Assembly: GCA_014155875.1 (NCBI GenBank)
Contig: JACEFZ010014452.1
Span: 62,001 to 126,000 of the forward strand
From: Cepaea nemoralis
Lineage: Eukaryota; Mollusca; Gastropoda; Stylommatophora; Helicidae
Reading direction: 5' to 3'
Length of the DNA stretch: 64,000 nucleotides
Shown piece by piece: positions 31,767 to 43,265 of this stretch. Below the pieces are notes generated by a model. The model searched no databases, was not told the DNA's origin, and saw only the letters and a list, made by a program, of their open reading frames with translations. Numbering within the stretch: the first letter of the stretch is position 1; every line of letters begins with the position of its first letter. Both the position numbers and the translations under genes were made by a program.

Positions 31767-33598
31767 AGAGGGGACGTCAGAAGAAGTGATCTCTTCCTTT
31801 AAATACGCGGAGGAACTGAAAGAAAAACTCCACAAGGGATGGACTCTGGCGAATCAAAACTTGAAAAAGGCCAGAAAAAGACATGCGGCTTACTACAAAC
31901 GTAGGTCTAAAGAAAGATCTCTAGAGGTGGGAGACAAAGTCTTGTTGCTACTCCCAACGGGAAACAACAAACTGGAGATAGGGTGGCAAGGACCATTTCC
32001 CGTGGAAAGGGTGATATCCAGAACCAACTATCAGATCCGGATCCGGGGAAAGTCGAAGATTTTCCATATCACTCTCTTGCGGAAATACGAAGAGAGACCC
32101 GGAGACAAGGCAGCTCACCTCATGGCAATGGCCGTTGCAGTGGAGACAGAAGTGGGAACCAACGAGGGAAGGTAATATCCCCTGGTACACCAGGAAACCT
32201 ATAGGGATGTGCAAGTGAACCCGGATCTGACCTCCCAGGAGAGGGATAAGATAACCCAGGTTCTCAAGTTTCATAAGGAGATAGTGTCTGATAAACCAGG
32301 ACGAACGAGGTTGGTTGAGTTCGAGATGACTTTGACCACACATGAGCCTGTTCGTCAAAAGGTTTACCCAGTGCCATTCTCTAAAGAAAAGGCCCTGGAG
32401 GAGGAAATGCAGAAACTGCTGGAGGATGATGTGATTGCACCATCCACATCCCCATACAATGCGGGGGTAGTTTTGTTACGGAAACCAAGTGGAGAACACC
32501 AGTTGTGTATAGACTACCGACTTCTGAACAGTCATACACAATTTCATGTGGAAACTTTGCCGAATCCAACGCAGTTATTCGCTAGGCTCCATAAGGCTCG
32601 GTACTTTTCAAAGGTAGATCTGAGTCGGGGGTATTATCAGATACCAGTCAAACTGGAGATTCGACCACTGTTGGCTTTCAGTACACCCAGTGGACACTAC
32701 GAATTCAAGGTCATGCCCTTTTGACTCAGCAATGCACCTAGTGTGTTTACACGCATGATGAGGACTTTACTCGATCCTTTACAGGATCCTTCCATCATCT
32801 CTTTCATGGATGATATTCTGATTTCCAGTGACAGCTTGGATGACAACTTGCAATCCTTGGAGAGAGTGTTTAATAGACTCAAGGAAGCAGGGCTTACCGC
32901 TCGTCCAACCAAGTGCATGATTGGTTACCAGACTCTGGAATTTCTAGGACACACCATCACTCCAGGAACATTGTCCCTGAGGAGAAGAACCTGGAGAAAA
33001 TCAGAAATGCACCAAGGCCAAAACCAAAGAAGGATGTGCGATCTTTTCTCTCGTTGTGTGGGTTCTACCACAAATTTATCCCACATTTCACTGAACTGGG
33101 AGCTCCGTTGACGGAAACCTTGAAAAAGGGATTCCCGGACCAAATCATTTGGACACCAGAATGTGAGAATGCCTGTAGTCAGTTAAAGGAGGCCTTGGTC
33201 AGCAAACCTGTATTACAGCTCCCTGATCTTTCCAAACCATTTGTGTTGAGAACGGATGCGAGTGCGATTGGGATTGGGGCAGCTCTGTTACAGGAAGGAA
33301 AAGACGATGCTTCGGTTTTGAAACCTGTGGCATACGCAAGTAAGAAACTTCTCCAGGCTGAGAGGAATTATTCAACCGTCGAGAGGGAGTGTTTGTCCCT
33401 CGTATGGCAGTGCAAAAATTCCAGCCCTATTTGTATGGAGTTAAGTTTCGACTCCAGTCGGATCATCAGCCCCTGATTTTCCTGGCTACTTCTCAGAAGC
33501 TCAACGCCCGTTTGATGCGGTGGTCGTTGTTACTTCAACCCTATAATTTCACAGGAAAATATTGGAGCGGACTTCTTGTCAAGACACCCAGCTCCTGA
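31708..33598 (+). pseudogene. Integrase GPF/Y end, RT and RNase H of Gmr1-like copy B
   Basis: The frame from 31708 covers the integrase tail including the intact GPF/Y motif (WQGPFPVERV...GKSKIFHITLLRKY), then a stop at 32173-32175. RT resumes in the same frame, with KVDLSRGYYQ, a stop at 32722-32724 where copy A has Gly (MPFGLSN), and FMDDILISS near 32803. Frame changes follow near 32970 and 33405. RNase H motifs (LRTDAS, ERECLSLVW, SDHQPL) are spread over the frames, and a small deletion near 33556 removes part of the terminal motif. Here the integrase tail and RT share one frame, which shows the ancestral arrangement. Confidence 0.88.
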
Positions 33599-33654
33599 AG
33601 AAGAGGAATGAATCATCTGGATTAAACTTACGGTGGAGAAGAGTGAGATGGACT

Positions 33655-33671
33655 ACTCTCTTAAGAGAATT
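33655..33671 (+). promoter_or_regulatory. Polypurine tract region of copy B
   Basis: CTCTCTTAAGAGAATT precedes TGTCAC of the 3' LTR. The TTAAGAG core is shared with copy A (4530-4536), but the G run is lost, so the tract looks mutated or weak. Confidence 0.45.
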
Positions 33672-34471
33672 TGTCACAAAAATAAAACACCGCGTTTAAC
33701 CAGTTGATTACTATAGAGACTTTCTGATTAATCGGCCTATCTGCAAAGCCAAAACTATTTTAACTAACAGAAAAAACAAATTGGATGTCAAAATCCCCAG
33801 GACGGTCAAAAGTTGCAGCTTCACGTGTTTACATGGGGTCGACAAAATGGGAACATTTGGAAGTGAGTGAGATGAATCTATACACCACTTTGACAGTTCA
33901 TAAACAGGTCGGATTTAAGCGGAAGTACGCAGCTCGAGGGAAAACAGTCCGTCAGTCATTGATAGTTTCCGGACATAAAGCGAAATGACGACTGTGGTTG
34001 TCACCACTCGACATAAGATTGGCGGTTTCTTGTGGAAACCCGTTGTTGGGGGCATACAGAAACTCGCTAGCTTGTTGTGGGAGTCAAAACACGTGATGAC
34101 AACTCTGACATTGATTGAGCCAGGGAGGATAGATTCTTGACAATGGATGATATGCCCAAATAACACCTGTGTGGACATAAAGAATACCGTCACGTGTCCA
34201 ATTTTAGGCTGTTTGAAAAACCTGATTTGGGGACAATGAGTGTTGACCAAAACCGTGGATTAGGATGGACGTGTTTGTGGGAGAGCTCTACAGTGTTCCA
34301 TACCAGTTACGAGGAAGTTCAACACTGGGTTTGATGAAGTGCAACGTCAATTAGACATAACACCAGTTGGACACAATAATGTTTCTTTAAAACAAAAAAG
34401 GAATAACGTCTGAGAAGAAAGATGGTTCACCTAAGATGGGTGATGATTGTTAATGCATCACACAGCATAAG
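33672..34471 (+). repeat. 3' LTR of copy B, first part
   Basis: It matches the 5' LTR from its first base to GCATCACACAGCATAAG, where the LINE is inserted. The last ten bases (34462-34471, ACAGCATAAG) are the left target-site duplication of that LINE. I count about 21 differences from the 5' LTR over this part. Confidence 0.95.
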
Positions 34472-35299
34472 TGGACTGCCAGTGATATTCTGATCTATGT
34501 AAGTGCCTGGTTTTAATAAAACACCGCCAATGTTCAGAATCCACTCTTTTGGGAAAGTCCTGGGCACCATCCGAGAGACGAGCAAGTTCGATGACAAGTC
34601 CTTGATACAACATCTGAACATTCGGAATGAAACTCTGGTTACAACTTCCAAGCGAACCTCCAATGCACCCAAGCTGCCGGTTACAGAATCTATATGCACT
34701 GTGGCTAGAATATGTGGCTTTAAAAAAAAAACACAAGGCTAATTCATAAATCCCACCTTATCTATTGACATACGGCAGAAGTCATGTGGATTATCCTGAT
34801 TGTCAGTGTGTATTTTGGTCACATGTCGTACTGCAGAGCTCAACATATATAGTTTAGTGTACTGATTATCAGATTACTGTTGTTGTCACTGCTTCCTTTG
34901 GTGACGAGAGTTAGGTTTCCATGGTGTGGTGACTTTAACTATGTACTTACAATTTGATAGATGTTTTATTACATTGGTTTTGTTCCCTGTATACATGTAT
35001 ATTCTGTGTTCGCCAGGAATGAGGCGCTGGAATCTCTTGCCCCCGGGTAGATTGGGCCCGTTAGCTAATAAAGCGGCCAATCTAGGAGATGGAAAACTCC
35101 GATTATAAACCCCTAAGTTTAAGGTGGACCGACGTGCCGAGGACTGAATGGCCACGGGTGAGTTGGTCGTGAACGTGGAACGTCTGGTATGCGGGCGGAG
35201 CGGCGCCAGGCGTATGGACTCCTGAGGGACATCCCCTGCCCCTTCCCTAGTAAGCAGGCAATGCTAGGGTGACCGTTTATTTCCTGCAATATCCAACCT
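34472..35299 (+). other. 5' region of LINE copy c
   Basis: It contains a short frame (34503-34742) that could be an ORF1 remnant but has no motif I recognise. A clearly GC-richer block at 35020-35280 (CCCCCGGGTAGATTGGGCCC and onward to AGCAGGCAATGCTAGGG) ends about 25 bases before the pol start. The composition change suggests a functional 5' UTR or internal promoter. This is inference. Confidence 0.5.
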
Positions 35300-35305
35300 T
35301 TGCCT

Positions 35306-36560
35306 ATGGATTTATTTAAACACGGGAATCGTCGCCGGAGCTACGGAGCACGTGCTCTGCGCTTGACACATCTTTCAGCGGCTAGCGAAGAGAGGGTGAG
35401 GAAGAGAAGGCGAGGAAATGGTGTGAGAAGAAGGCATAGAAATAGGAGGGCAGGCGCCAGGAGAACAAGACGAAAAGTGGAGAGACTAGGTTTCAACCAT
35501 GTAAGAGTGGGATACTGGAACTGTCGTAGTGCCAAGCAGAAAGGTCCTGTATTGGAGAAACTAATATGTGATTTTGATGTCCTCATGCTCCAGGAGTTAA
35601 ATACAGATAAATACCATTGCCCTGGGTACGTCAGTTATATAAACCCCACTGGGCAGAAGAGACATGGGCAAGGTCTGCTGGTGAAGAGAGGAGTAAAGCA
35701 TGTGGCACTTGACTTGAGCCAGTGGAATCACAGTGCAAGAGAGGTCCAGGGTATACAAATGGAGATTGGTGGCTTAAGTTGGAACATCATAAATGTATAT
35801 GCCACAGTTGACTGTTTTGTCAGAAAGGAACAATGGGACTGGCTTAAGGAATTAGAGCACTTACCAGGTGATAGGCTACTCATATGTGGAGACTTCAATG
35901 CGAGAAAGAGATTGGGACAGTAGTGGAGAAAATCGACAAGGAATTGCACTTGCGTATGTCATGATGGACTCCGAGGTGGTCTGCATAAATGATGGTAGGC
36001 CGACTAGAATGGCAATGAGGCCTCGCGATGCAGATACTGCTATTGATTTGGCACTTGTCTCCCAGTCATCAGTCCTTGATGTAATGTGGACTGTTTTGAA
36101 TGACCATGGGAGTGATCACATGCCATGCTCAGTCATGATCTCTAAGTCCAGGAAAGTTAAGGCTGGGAGAGCGCGCAAGACCTTTCGGTATGTGCGGAGC
36201 GACAGCCTTCTTTGACGCCTCAGACATGGGGCATGCAACAGGACTGTTAAAACTCCTTTTTTGCAGCCCCCATGGTGGACCCCAGAAGTAGAAAATGCGT
36301 GGAAAGCAAAGAGAGCTGCAGTGAAGCAGCTAAGGAAATTGCGACAGACACCCCTAAGCTCACGAGAGGAAGTGGACACAGCGGAAAATGACAAGAAAGA
36401 CAAGGTGGAGGCTTTCAAGCGATGTGCTGCAGAGGCCAAGAAAGTAAAATGGGAATGTTGTATGAAGGAGATTGGAGGTGATAAAACATTGCATAAATTA
36501 TGGAAACTGTACAGACAAATGCAAAGCAAAGATCGGCCTATGACAGTGGGACACAATTTA
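35306..36560 (+). pseudogene. LINE copy c endonuclease and linker
   Basis: From the ATG at 35306 there is an arginine-rich segment (RKRRRGNGVRRRHRNRRAGA), possibly for RNA binding or nuclear targeting. The APE domain follows: VGYWNCRSAKQ, LQELNTDKYHCP, GDFNARKR. A frameshift near 35905 moves to the frame with AIDLALVSQS and NDHGSDHMPC. A stop at about 36213 precedes the linker with LQPPWWTPEVENAWKAKR. Frame changes between the parts make it non-functional as read. Confidence 0.85.
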
Positions 36561-36579
36561 TAAAGAGGATGGGGTACGC

Positions 36580-38946
36580 TTGACAACAGACAAGGAGAAA
36601 GGGGAGGCGTTTCTCCAGAGACTTTTAGAGCAGACCAATCATAGTGATGCGGATACCAGGGATGCAGTTATAGAGGAATTATCTGGCACAATAGAGAATA
36701 TGCCTTACGAAGACATCGTACTGTTTGAAGATGTTAAACATATTTTGCAGAAGGCAAAAGACACGGCACCAGGGCCTGACAGTGTCAGGTATGGCCACAT
36801 GAAGGCTTTGAGCGATGTGGACCTGAAGGAGATGGCTGGCTGCTTTAATCAGAGCATTAGGACAGCGTCAGTACCGCAGGATTGGCTGCATAGCTATCTC
36901 ATCCCTCTCCCAAAACCATACAAGGATCATTCAAAGCTTGCCGGCTTTAGGATCATCACCCTTCAAAATACATTTGGGAAGGTTTTAGAGAAGATAGTCG
37001 CTGTTAAGCTGCAGGATGTTTTGGAAAGGGGGAAGCTTCTTCTAAGAGGCCTGGGGAGTTACAGGCCAGGAAAAGATACCTGGTCAAATGCAGCCACCTT
37101 TGCCTTTGACGTTTATGAGGGGTTCCAGAGTAGACAGGAAACGATGGCGGCAGCGCTTGATCTCGAAGATGCGTACAATATAGTTCGCTATGATATTTTG
37201 ATGACCGCACTTATGGAGAAGGGGGTCAATCCCTGGTTGGTGAACTGGATAGCAGCCGTCCTGCATTCTCGTCAAGTTGCTCTCCGTCTAGGCGCATGGA
37301 CCTCAGAGCCACATATTTTAACCCCGGGACTGCCACAGGGATCTGCAATCTCACCGGTGCTCTTTAATGTGTATACGAGCAAGATTGCATACCTAGAAGC
37401 ACCAGGGGTTGGAAGGATTCTAACATTTGAAAATGATATTCTTGCATACAGGCAGGGGAGAAATAGGGATCAAACAGCCCAGGAGCTACAGGTGACAGTG
37501 GACAAAGTGATTGACTGGTGCACTGAAATGAGTGCTGTCATCAACCCGGAAAAGGCGGCAGTGTTGTGGTGCTCTCTGGACAATAGGATTGTGAGAGATG
37601 ATACACGAAGCCTCACGATAGATGGTAGAAGCGTCAACAGAGAGAACAAACTGAAGTATCTGGGAATCACATTTGACAGGAGTCTGTCCTTCAAGGACCA
37701 TGTGGAGACGGTTGTGACAAGATCGCAAAAGGGACTCAATGCACTTAAAACTATGGCTGCATTGGACATAGAGCAGAGAATGCTCTTCACACTATACCAG
37801 CACTTGATCCTCTCAGTGATTGATTATGGACTAGGAATGCTCACTGTCTCAAAGAGTCAGCTGGTGAAATTAGAGCGCATACAGAATGAAGCGATGCGGG
37901 TCATTCTGGGATGCATCAGAGACACTCCAGTAGTGTGTATGCGTTACATCCTTGGTCTTCCTACTGTTGCTAGTAGGCACAAGGTGATGCAAGCGAAGGC
38001 ATACCTCAGAGTAGCTGCAGACACAGATCACCCGTTGCATGAGGCGCTGGACGTAGTTAAGGGTCAGAGACTGATAAGAGGGAAATCATGGATGGCTCAG
38101 GCGGAGGATACGATCAGACAGGTGTGCCCCTTGGAGAACATCAGGCGAGGAGAGGAGTGGGTCAGAGTGCCAGCCGTGCAGTCAGACTTGTGCAGAGTTG
38201 TAATAACATTGAACCGGGAGTGCAGGGAGTGGCCAGCAGGGGCTACGGAAGTGGAAATTCAGCAACTAATTCATGAAAATTCTCGCCCGGGTGATGTGAT
38301 TATCTACACGGATGGGTCCGTGTTGAGAGGTACGAGAAGTGCATGGGGTTTTTTGGCAAAAACTAATGGTCGGCGTTTGATGCAGGAGAGCCTGGCGTAT
38401 GATAACATTACATCTATCTTATGAATGGAGGTGGAGGCGGTCAGTGCAGCTTTCCGCTGGATAGAAAACACGATACATACACACATTGTGATTGTAACTG
38501 ACTCAGAAAGCATGCTGAGAAGGGTGAGAACAGGTAGGCTTCGTGCAGAGTGGCTTGCTTCGCTTCGGAGGTCACGGGTAGTAAGCATCACCTGGATCTT
38601 TTCTCCTGGGCATGCCGGTGTGCTGGGGAATGAACAGGCGGACAGATTGGCTGGCTCGGCAAAATTTGGTGGAGTATTGATGCATGACAAGGCAGACGTG
38701 GTTGCGGCCTTGTGGGAGCACGTGTACACCTCGGAGGAGCAGATGGAGCACCATGGTCTGGTAAGAATGAGACAACGAGGTGTGACGAGGGTTTCTGGCC
38801 GACGCTCGGCGCTCGGAGGAAAGGCGAGACGGACATATAATCAGATTGCTACTGGAACTATTAGTGTTGGAACTCTTCGCTTGCTGCTGAGGATGGAGAC
38901 GGAGCGCTTATGGGAATGTCCCGAATGCTGTGATGTCGGTTCCTAG
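36580..38946 (+). pseudogene. LINE copy c reverse transcriptase and RNase H
   Basis: A long open RT frame (36580-38424) has TAPGPDSVRYGHM, GFRIITLQNTFGKVLEK, DLEDAYNIVR and GLPQGSAISP. The catalytic box reads FEND (near 37428-37439) where sister copies have FADD, so one of the two metal-binding aspartates is lost. RNase H follows with YTDGSV (38308 on). A single stop at 38422-38424 interrupts it, and the frame continues with the EVEAVSAAFRW helix, VTDSES and PGHAGVLGNEQADRLAG. A terminal WECPEC motif precedes the TAG at 38944. Confidence 0.88.
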
Positions 38947-38951
38947 ATCAG

Positions 38952-38975
38952 TCAATCAATCAATCAATCAATCAA
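38952..38975 (+). repeat. (CAAT)n tail of LINE copy c
   Basis: Five to six CAAT/ATCA units lie between the stop codon region and the right ACAGCATAAG duplication. There is no poly-A. Confidence 0.85.
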
Positions 38976-39707
38976 ACAGCATAAGAACATTGGTACCTAA
39001 ACAAGAACATTAAAATATAATAGTCACATGGTGTGATATATTCTAGTGAAATAGTTCAAATGACATGATACCTGAACCTAGATAGACACTAGTTAGGTTC
39101 AAGTATATTAACAATAACAGTGATACCTAAATACTCACTACAAAGGATTTGTGCATTCTTTAAGAACGACAGGAAATTATGTGCATTGGGCAACCGGTCC
39201 ATGATCAGCTGTAATTTACAAACAGTATCTATTTTGGATGATCAGGAAGATGGATTACCAGGTAGCTACAGATGACAGTCGGTGTCCGGCAGGAGAGATA
39301 CAGTACCGGGTGAAGTGGACTTGTTCTGACTTAACGTGCTGTGGTGTGTCCTTGGAACGATGAACTGACTATGCTATTATCTGAGAGTCCGATCCTACAC
39401 ACATTATAGAACACATCACACATTTTCTTCGCATACACGTCTCTCGTACATTACACTTTTCTTTTAATAAATTAATCTGTATTAATTTTTAGAAGCAAGA
39501 GTTGTTGAATATGTTGCGTTGGGGAAGTATGAGAGGGGGCATAGTACGACAGTGAGAGAGTGATAGGAAAAGGTGTCCATGGGCTGATGGAGTGTGTTGG
39601 ACGGAAGCTGGTGGATTCTCCAAGATATTGATAAAGGGAAAAAAAATTATAATGTGGGTGTTGACTCCCCTCACTCCCGGGACGACACTTTAGAGGAAGA
39701 CACGACA
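38976..39707 (+). repeat. 3' LTR of copy B, second part
   Basis: It begins with the right duplication ACAGCATAAG and continues the LTR to CACGACA at 39707. AATAAA is at 39466-39471. I count about 8 differences from the 5' LTR here, against about 21 in the first part. Confidence 0.95.
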
Positions 39708-40320
39708 GTGATACAGCCACTGTTGATACAAACTCGGTCAATGGTTTCAAGTACAGCCTCGAGCCCCTCCCCCTGTGTGTTGGAGGGAATGTTTCCTCGC
39801 GACCTGCCTTTAGCGTTGACATCGCCACAGAAAATAACATTTCTCTCGTGACCTAATATGTCACTTAAGCACTGCCACTTCTGGAAATCCACACTTGTGT
39901 TACGGGCATATACATTAACCAACACGAATGGTAGGCCGGATTGAATTCTTACCGCCTGTATTTGTATGTCATCATTGTCCCAACTGGACATGTCTAGCTC
40001 TGATACCACCACGCTGTTGTGAATGAGAATCGTCATTCCCAGATGTCGCCTGTTGTAGAAACATCTGAAACCGGTAATTTGGAATAACTGACCACCCAGT
40101 CTCGTCTCCTGGAGGTCTACAATGTCGTTCATGTACAACAGGTTTTCTAGAATAGGGCCCCATTGTTTTACGCTGGCACAGTTCCAGTATAGAATACGTT
40201 TATTCCTAAGACTCAAGCGGTCACACTTGAGTCTAAAACGTCTTGCCCCACCTCGTACGTATGCCTTGCCGTTTGCGGCCTCCCCGCCATCCCCGCCATC
40301 CCCTTTTCTTGTCCCTCAAG
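39708..40320 (-). pseudogene. RNase H-type LINE copy b, endonuclease N-terminal part
   Basis: The minus frame (39671-40216, real part 39713-40216) begins KRILYWNCASVKQWGPILEN and continues with LQETRLGG, INVYARN and the catalytic GDVNAKGRS, ending at INSGCIT at the GTGAT junction. The domain continues at 27101 on the same strand. In-frame coding extends upstream to about 40317 as a Gly- and Arg-containing leader peptide. Confidence 0.85.
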
Positions 40321-41139
40321 GAGCACAAACGTTGTTCAGCCATGTTGAAAACCCGAATACAACAGAAACACTCACGCTGCGAAAATTCTCTCAAGGTTTG
40401 CTTCGCTTAATGCACGAACTCCGTAGCATCGGAGCATATCTTGAGGAAAAAAAACTCCTGGTTTTACATCCTGGCACACAAATTACACGCAAGAGATGTT
40501 TAAAAAATAATCCATCCCCTACGCGAAAAGGGCTAAGTGTACATGAAGAAAGAGGGAAGTGGTAGCACAGTGGTTATCAGGTTTGCCTGCTGGTTCGTCG
40601 TTCATACGTTCAAATGCCCTACGAGATTATATTATATTTTCCACTTATCTGGGCTCTGAGACTCGGTCTAAAATGGTTACCAAGACATTATCTGAGAAGT
40701 AAAGACGGACGTGTGCTATTTAACATGCAAACAATCCAGTGCCTATTAGTCTAAGATGTGCACGTTATAATACGTCTCGTGGCGTGCGAATGAATTATTT
40801 TTCTTTTGTTTGTTTGTTTTTTTGTTTTTTTGTTTGTTTGTTTGGTTGTTTTTTTTTTTTTTTTTGGAAGATGCTCTGTACGAATTTAATTTGAGGAATA
40901 ATCGGCACCCTCCGAGCTATAGCGCTTAGAGAGAAGCAAAACGAGTGTCACACTAACACAGGCAAATCATTACCATCACCATCATCATGGCAAATGACTA
41001 TAATTGTTTAACGGTCCTCTATTTCACGCGATCACTAATTTAGCATCAGGTCTGTGATACTGAACCGATTAAACGTGTGACCACACTATCCATGTAGTTA
41101 CTCTATGCCTAACCAACAAGAAGAATCTTCACCCAACCA
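40321..41139. other. Mostly non-coding stretch
   Basis: A plus-strand frame around 40330-40560 has no motif I know. A tRNA-like SINE head lies at 40563-40625, and a T/G-rich run (TTTG units, poly-T) at 40800-40865. No gene is supported. Confidence 0.45.
40563..40625 (+). repeat. tRNA-derived SINE head (fragment)
   Basis: TGGTAGCACAGTGGTTATCA (A box) and ACGTTCAAATGCCC (B box) in tRNA-like spacing. The folding arms are not well preserved. Confidence 0.4.
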
Positions 41140-41400
41140 CCATGGTCATTTTGTTCAAGACACCAGAGGTGGAGAATTCATGGAGGGAAAAGAGGGCGGC
41201 CATAAGGAGTTGGCAGAGGGTGCGGAGAGCAACCAATTCAGTTGACACAGAATTGGAGGAGGTTGAAAGATATAAAAAAAAGTAAAGGTGCAGGATTATA
41301 AACTCCAGGCAGCAGAGGCATAAAAATGAAGTGGGAACAGTTTATCAATGAAGTCGGTGGGGATGTGACATTGGGTAAATTCTGGAGGCTGCACCAGTAG

Positions 41401-42605
41401 ATGAAGAGACAGGCGATGCCTGGTACACATAGTAATGTTTATTATGATAACAACCATCCTATGACAACTGACAATGATAAAGAGGAGGCTTTTCTTGCAA
41501 GATGTTTAACACTTACGAATCAGCAAGGCAGAGCTTTTAGAATTATGTTCAGAGAAGCTTTGTCACGAGTCTCCAGAAAGGAGTACTGTGAGTCTAAGGT
41601 GTAGGATATAATACGGATACTGAAGAGGGCTACAGACACATCGCCAGGTCCCGATGGCGTGAGGTACACCCAAATGAGTAACATGAATAATGGGGACTTG
41701 GAGGAGATGGCTCTTTTTTTCAACATAAGCATCAATACGGCGGAAATACCCCACGATTGGCTGCATATCAATCTGGTCCTACTCTCAAAACCAGGTAAGG
41801 ATCACTCCAAACTTAATGGATACCGAATCATAAACCTGCAAAACATGTATGGCGAAGTCCTCGAAAAGATATTAACACGCGGGCTCCAGCGACATTTGGA
41901 AAGTCATAATCTACTTCTCAAAGGGTTCGGGAGTTACCGGACTGGGAAGAACACCTGGGCCAATGCTACAACTTTTGCATTTGATGTCTACGAGGGTTTC
42001 CAGGATAAACAACCAGGATAAACAAGAGACAGTGGCGGTAGCTCTTGACCTGGAGGATGCGTATAACAGGGTCAGGTGCGATCGATTGATGTACACACTG
42101 TTGGACATTGCGATCTGCCCTTGCCTTGTCAGATGGGTTGCAGCGGTCTTTTATAAGCGTAAGGTTGCACTGCGCATGGGATCCTGGACTTCTGACCCCT
42201 ATACTATTATATATCTGTTGCCACAGTGCCTTGTCCCCAGTGCTCTATAATGTCTACACCAGCAAAATCGTAGCTATTGAGACACATGGTGTGGGTAGAA
42301 TCTTGACATTTGCAGATGATGTGCTGGTGCTACCAACAATGACAGACAGGCATATGGTCCTTCAGGCCAAATGGTACATGAGAGTTGCTGCAGATAGGGA
42401 TCACCCCCTGCACAAAGCCATGGATATTGTCAAGGGTCATAGACTAAGACGAGGCAGATCCTGGATGGCACAGGCAGAAATATATATACGTCAGGTGTGT
42501 CATCTGGAGACCATCAATCGTGAAAAAGAGTCGGTTAAAGTTCCGGAAGACATGACCTACTGGCACAATGTAATAGTACCACTGGGTCGTGAGTGCAGAG
42601 AATAG
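41401..42605 (+). pseudogene. LINE copy d reverse transcriptase
   Basis: Motifs are DTSPGPDGVRYTQM, GYRIINLQNMYGEVLEK, GFGSYRTGKNTWANATTFAF, DLEDAYNRVR, VLYNVYTSK and FADDVLVL. Stops and frameshifts lie at 41602, near 42015 (a short local duplication AACAACCAGGATAAACAAG) and near 42235. The FADD box is kept while large RT parts are lost. Confidence 0.8.
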
Positions 42606-42659
42606 GCAGCGGGCCGCACTGAGTTTGAAGTACAAAACTGATCGAGAGTAACACATATC

Positions 42660-43265
42660 AAGGTGACATACTCATCTACACCGATGGGTCAGTGGTGAGA
42701 AACAGACGTACTGGTTGGGGTTTTATTGAAAAGACTAATGGACGAGTCTCCCTGGCCAAGTGGTTAACGACATTGTTCGTACTCCCATATACCCACGTGG
42801 GGAAAACTGCAGCTGAGAGATTCGTCAGCGGATCGCACCGCGCTGGTAACTTACAGAAGTTGCCGGTCGTTTAGAAAACAATGGCAAACTACTGAACGTA
42901 AAACTTGCCTAGTACATCAACAGCAGTTGAAAAATGCAAAAATGCTTGTGTTGACTGCAACGTCCTGTAAAGGATATGCAACATTTTAAAAATAGACGAG
43001 TCATGAATAAGGAAAATCTGGCATATGAAACTACGACCTCCAGCATGAGAATGGAGGTGGAGGCAGTAACATCGGCATTCCGTTGGTTAGACGAGACTAC
43101 TGCAACATACATTGTATTCATTACGGATTCAAAGAGCATGCTTAGCAAGGTGGAGGAAGAAGTGTTTCGTGTGGAATGGCTATCGTCGCTTCAGAGGTCA
43201 CAGATTGTGAGAACTTTATGGATATTTTGCCCTGGCCACGCCGGGGGTGCGGTGGAATGAACAGA
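42660..43265 (+). pseudogene. LINE copy d RNase H, split by a SINE
   Basis: ILIYTDGSVVRNRRTGWGF starts the domain, the SINE at 42747-42994 interrupts it after KTNGR, and it resumes with MEVEAVTSAFRWLDE, FITDSKSML and IFCPGHAG near 43222-43245. The Asp, Glu, Asp and His residues of RNase H are visible, but the frame is broken after PGHAG. Confidence 0.8.
42747..42994 (+). repeat. Central-domain SINE inserted in LINE copy d
   Basis: CTCCCTGGCCAAGTGGTTAA forms the head, followed by AATGGCAAACTACTGAACG and the end ACGTCCTGTAAAGGATATGC plus an A-rich tail. It is flanked by GACGAG(TC) at 42741-42748 and 42995-43002. The SINE head may share the last TC. Confidence 0.85.

Larger units (their letters stand above)
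34472..38975 (+). mobile_element. RNase H-type LINE copy c, full-length insertion
   Basis: The 4504-base insert lies between perfect copies of ACAGCATAAG (34462-34471 and 38976-38985). It has a non-coding or decayed 5' region (34472-35300), one endonuclease-RT-RNase H frame set, and a 3' tail of CAAT units (38952-38975) in place of poly-A. Endonuclease plus RT plus RNase H with a short tandem tail fits the I superfamily (I, Nimb, Ingi and relatives). I cannot place it in a named clade. ORF1 is not recognised. Confidence 0.92.
27102..39707 (+). mobile_element. Gmr1-like Ty3/gypsy LTR retrotransposon, copy B (complete, degenerate)
   Basis: 5' LTR 27102-28621, leader with 32-bp repeats, gag-protease-integrase (29000-31766), RT-RNase H (31767-33598), purine-rich tract, and 3' LTR 33672-39707 interrupted by a 4.5-kb LINE. 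The order of domains is the same as in copy A, including integrase ahead of RT. LTR lengths agree (1520 bp and 1522 bp after removing the nested LINE), and the flanks carry GTGAT. The two LTRs differ at roughly 2% of positions by my hand count. Confidence 0.93.
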
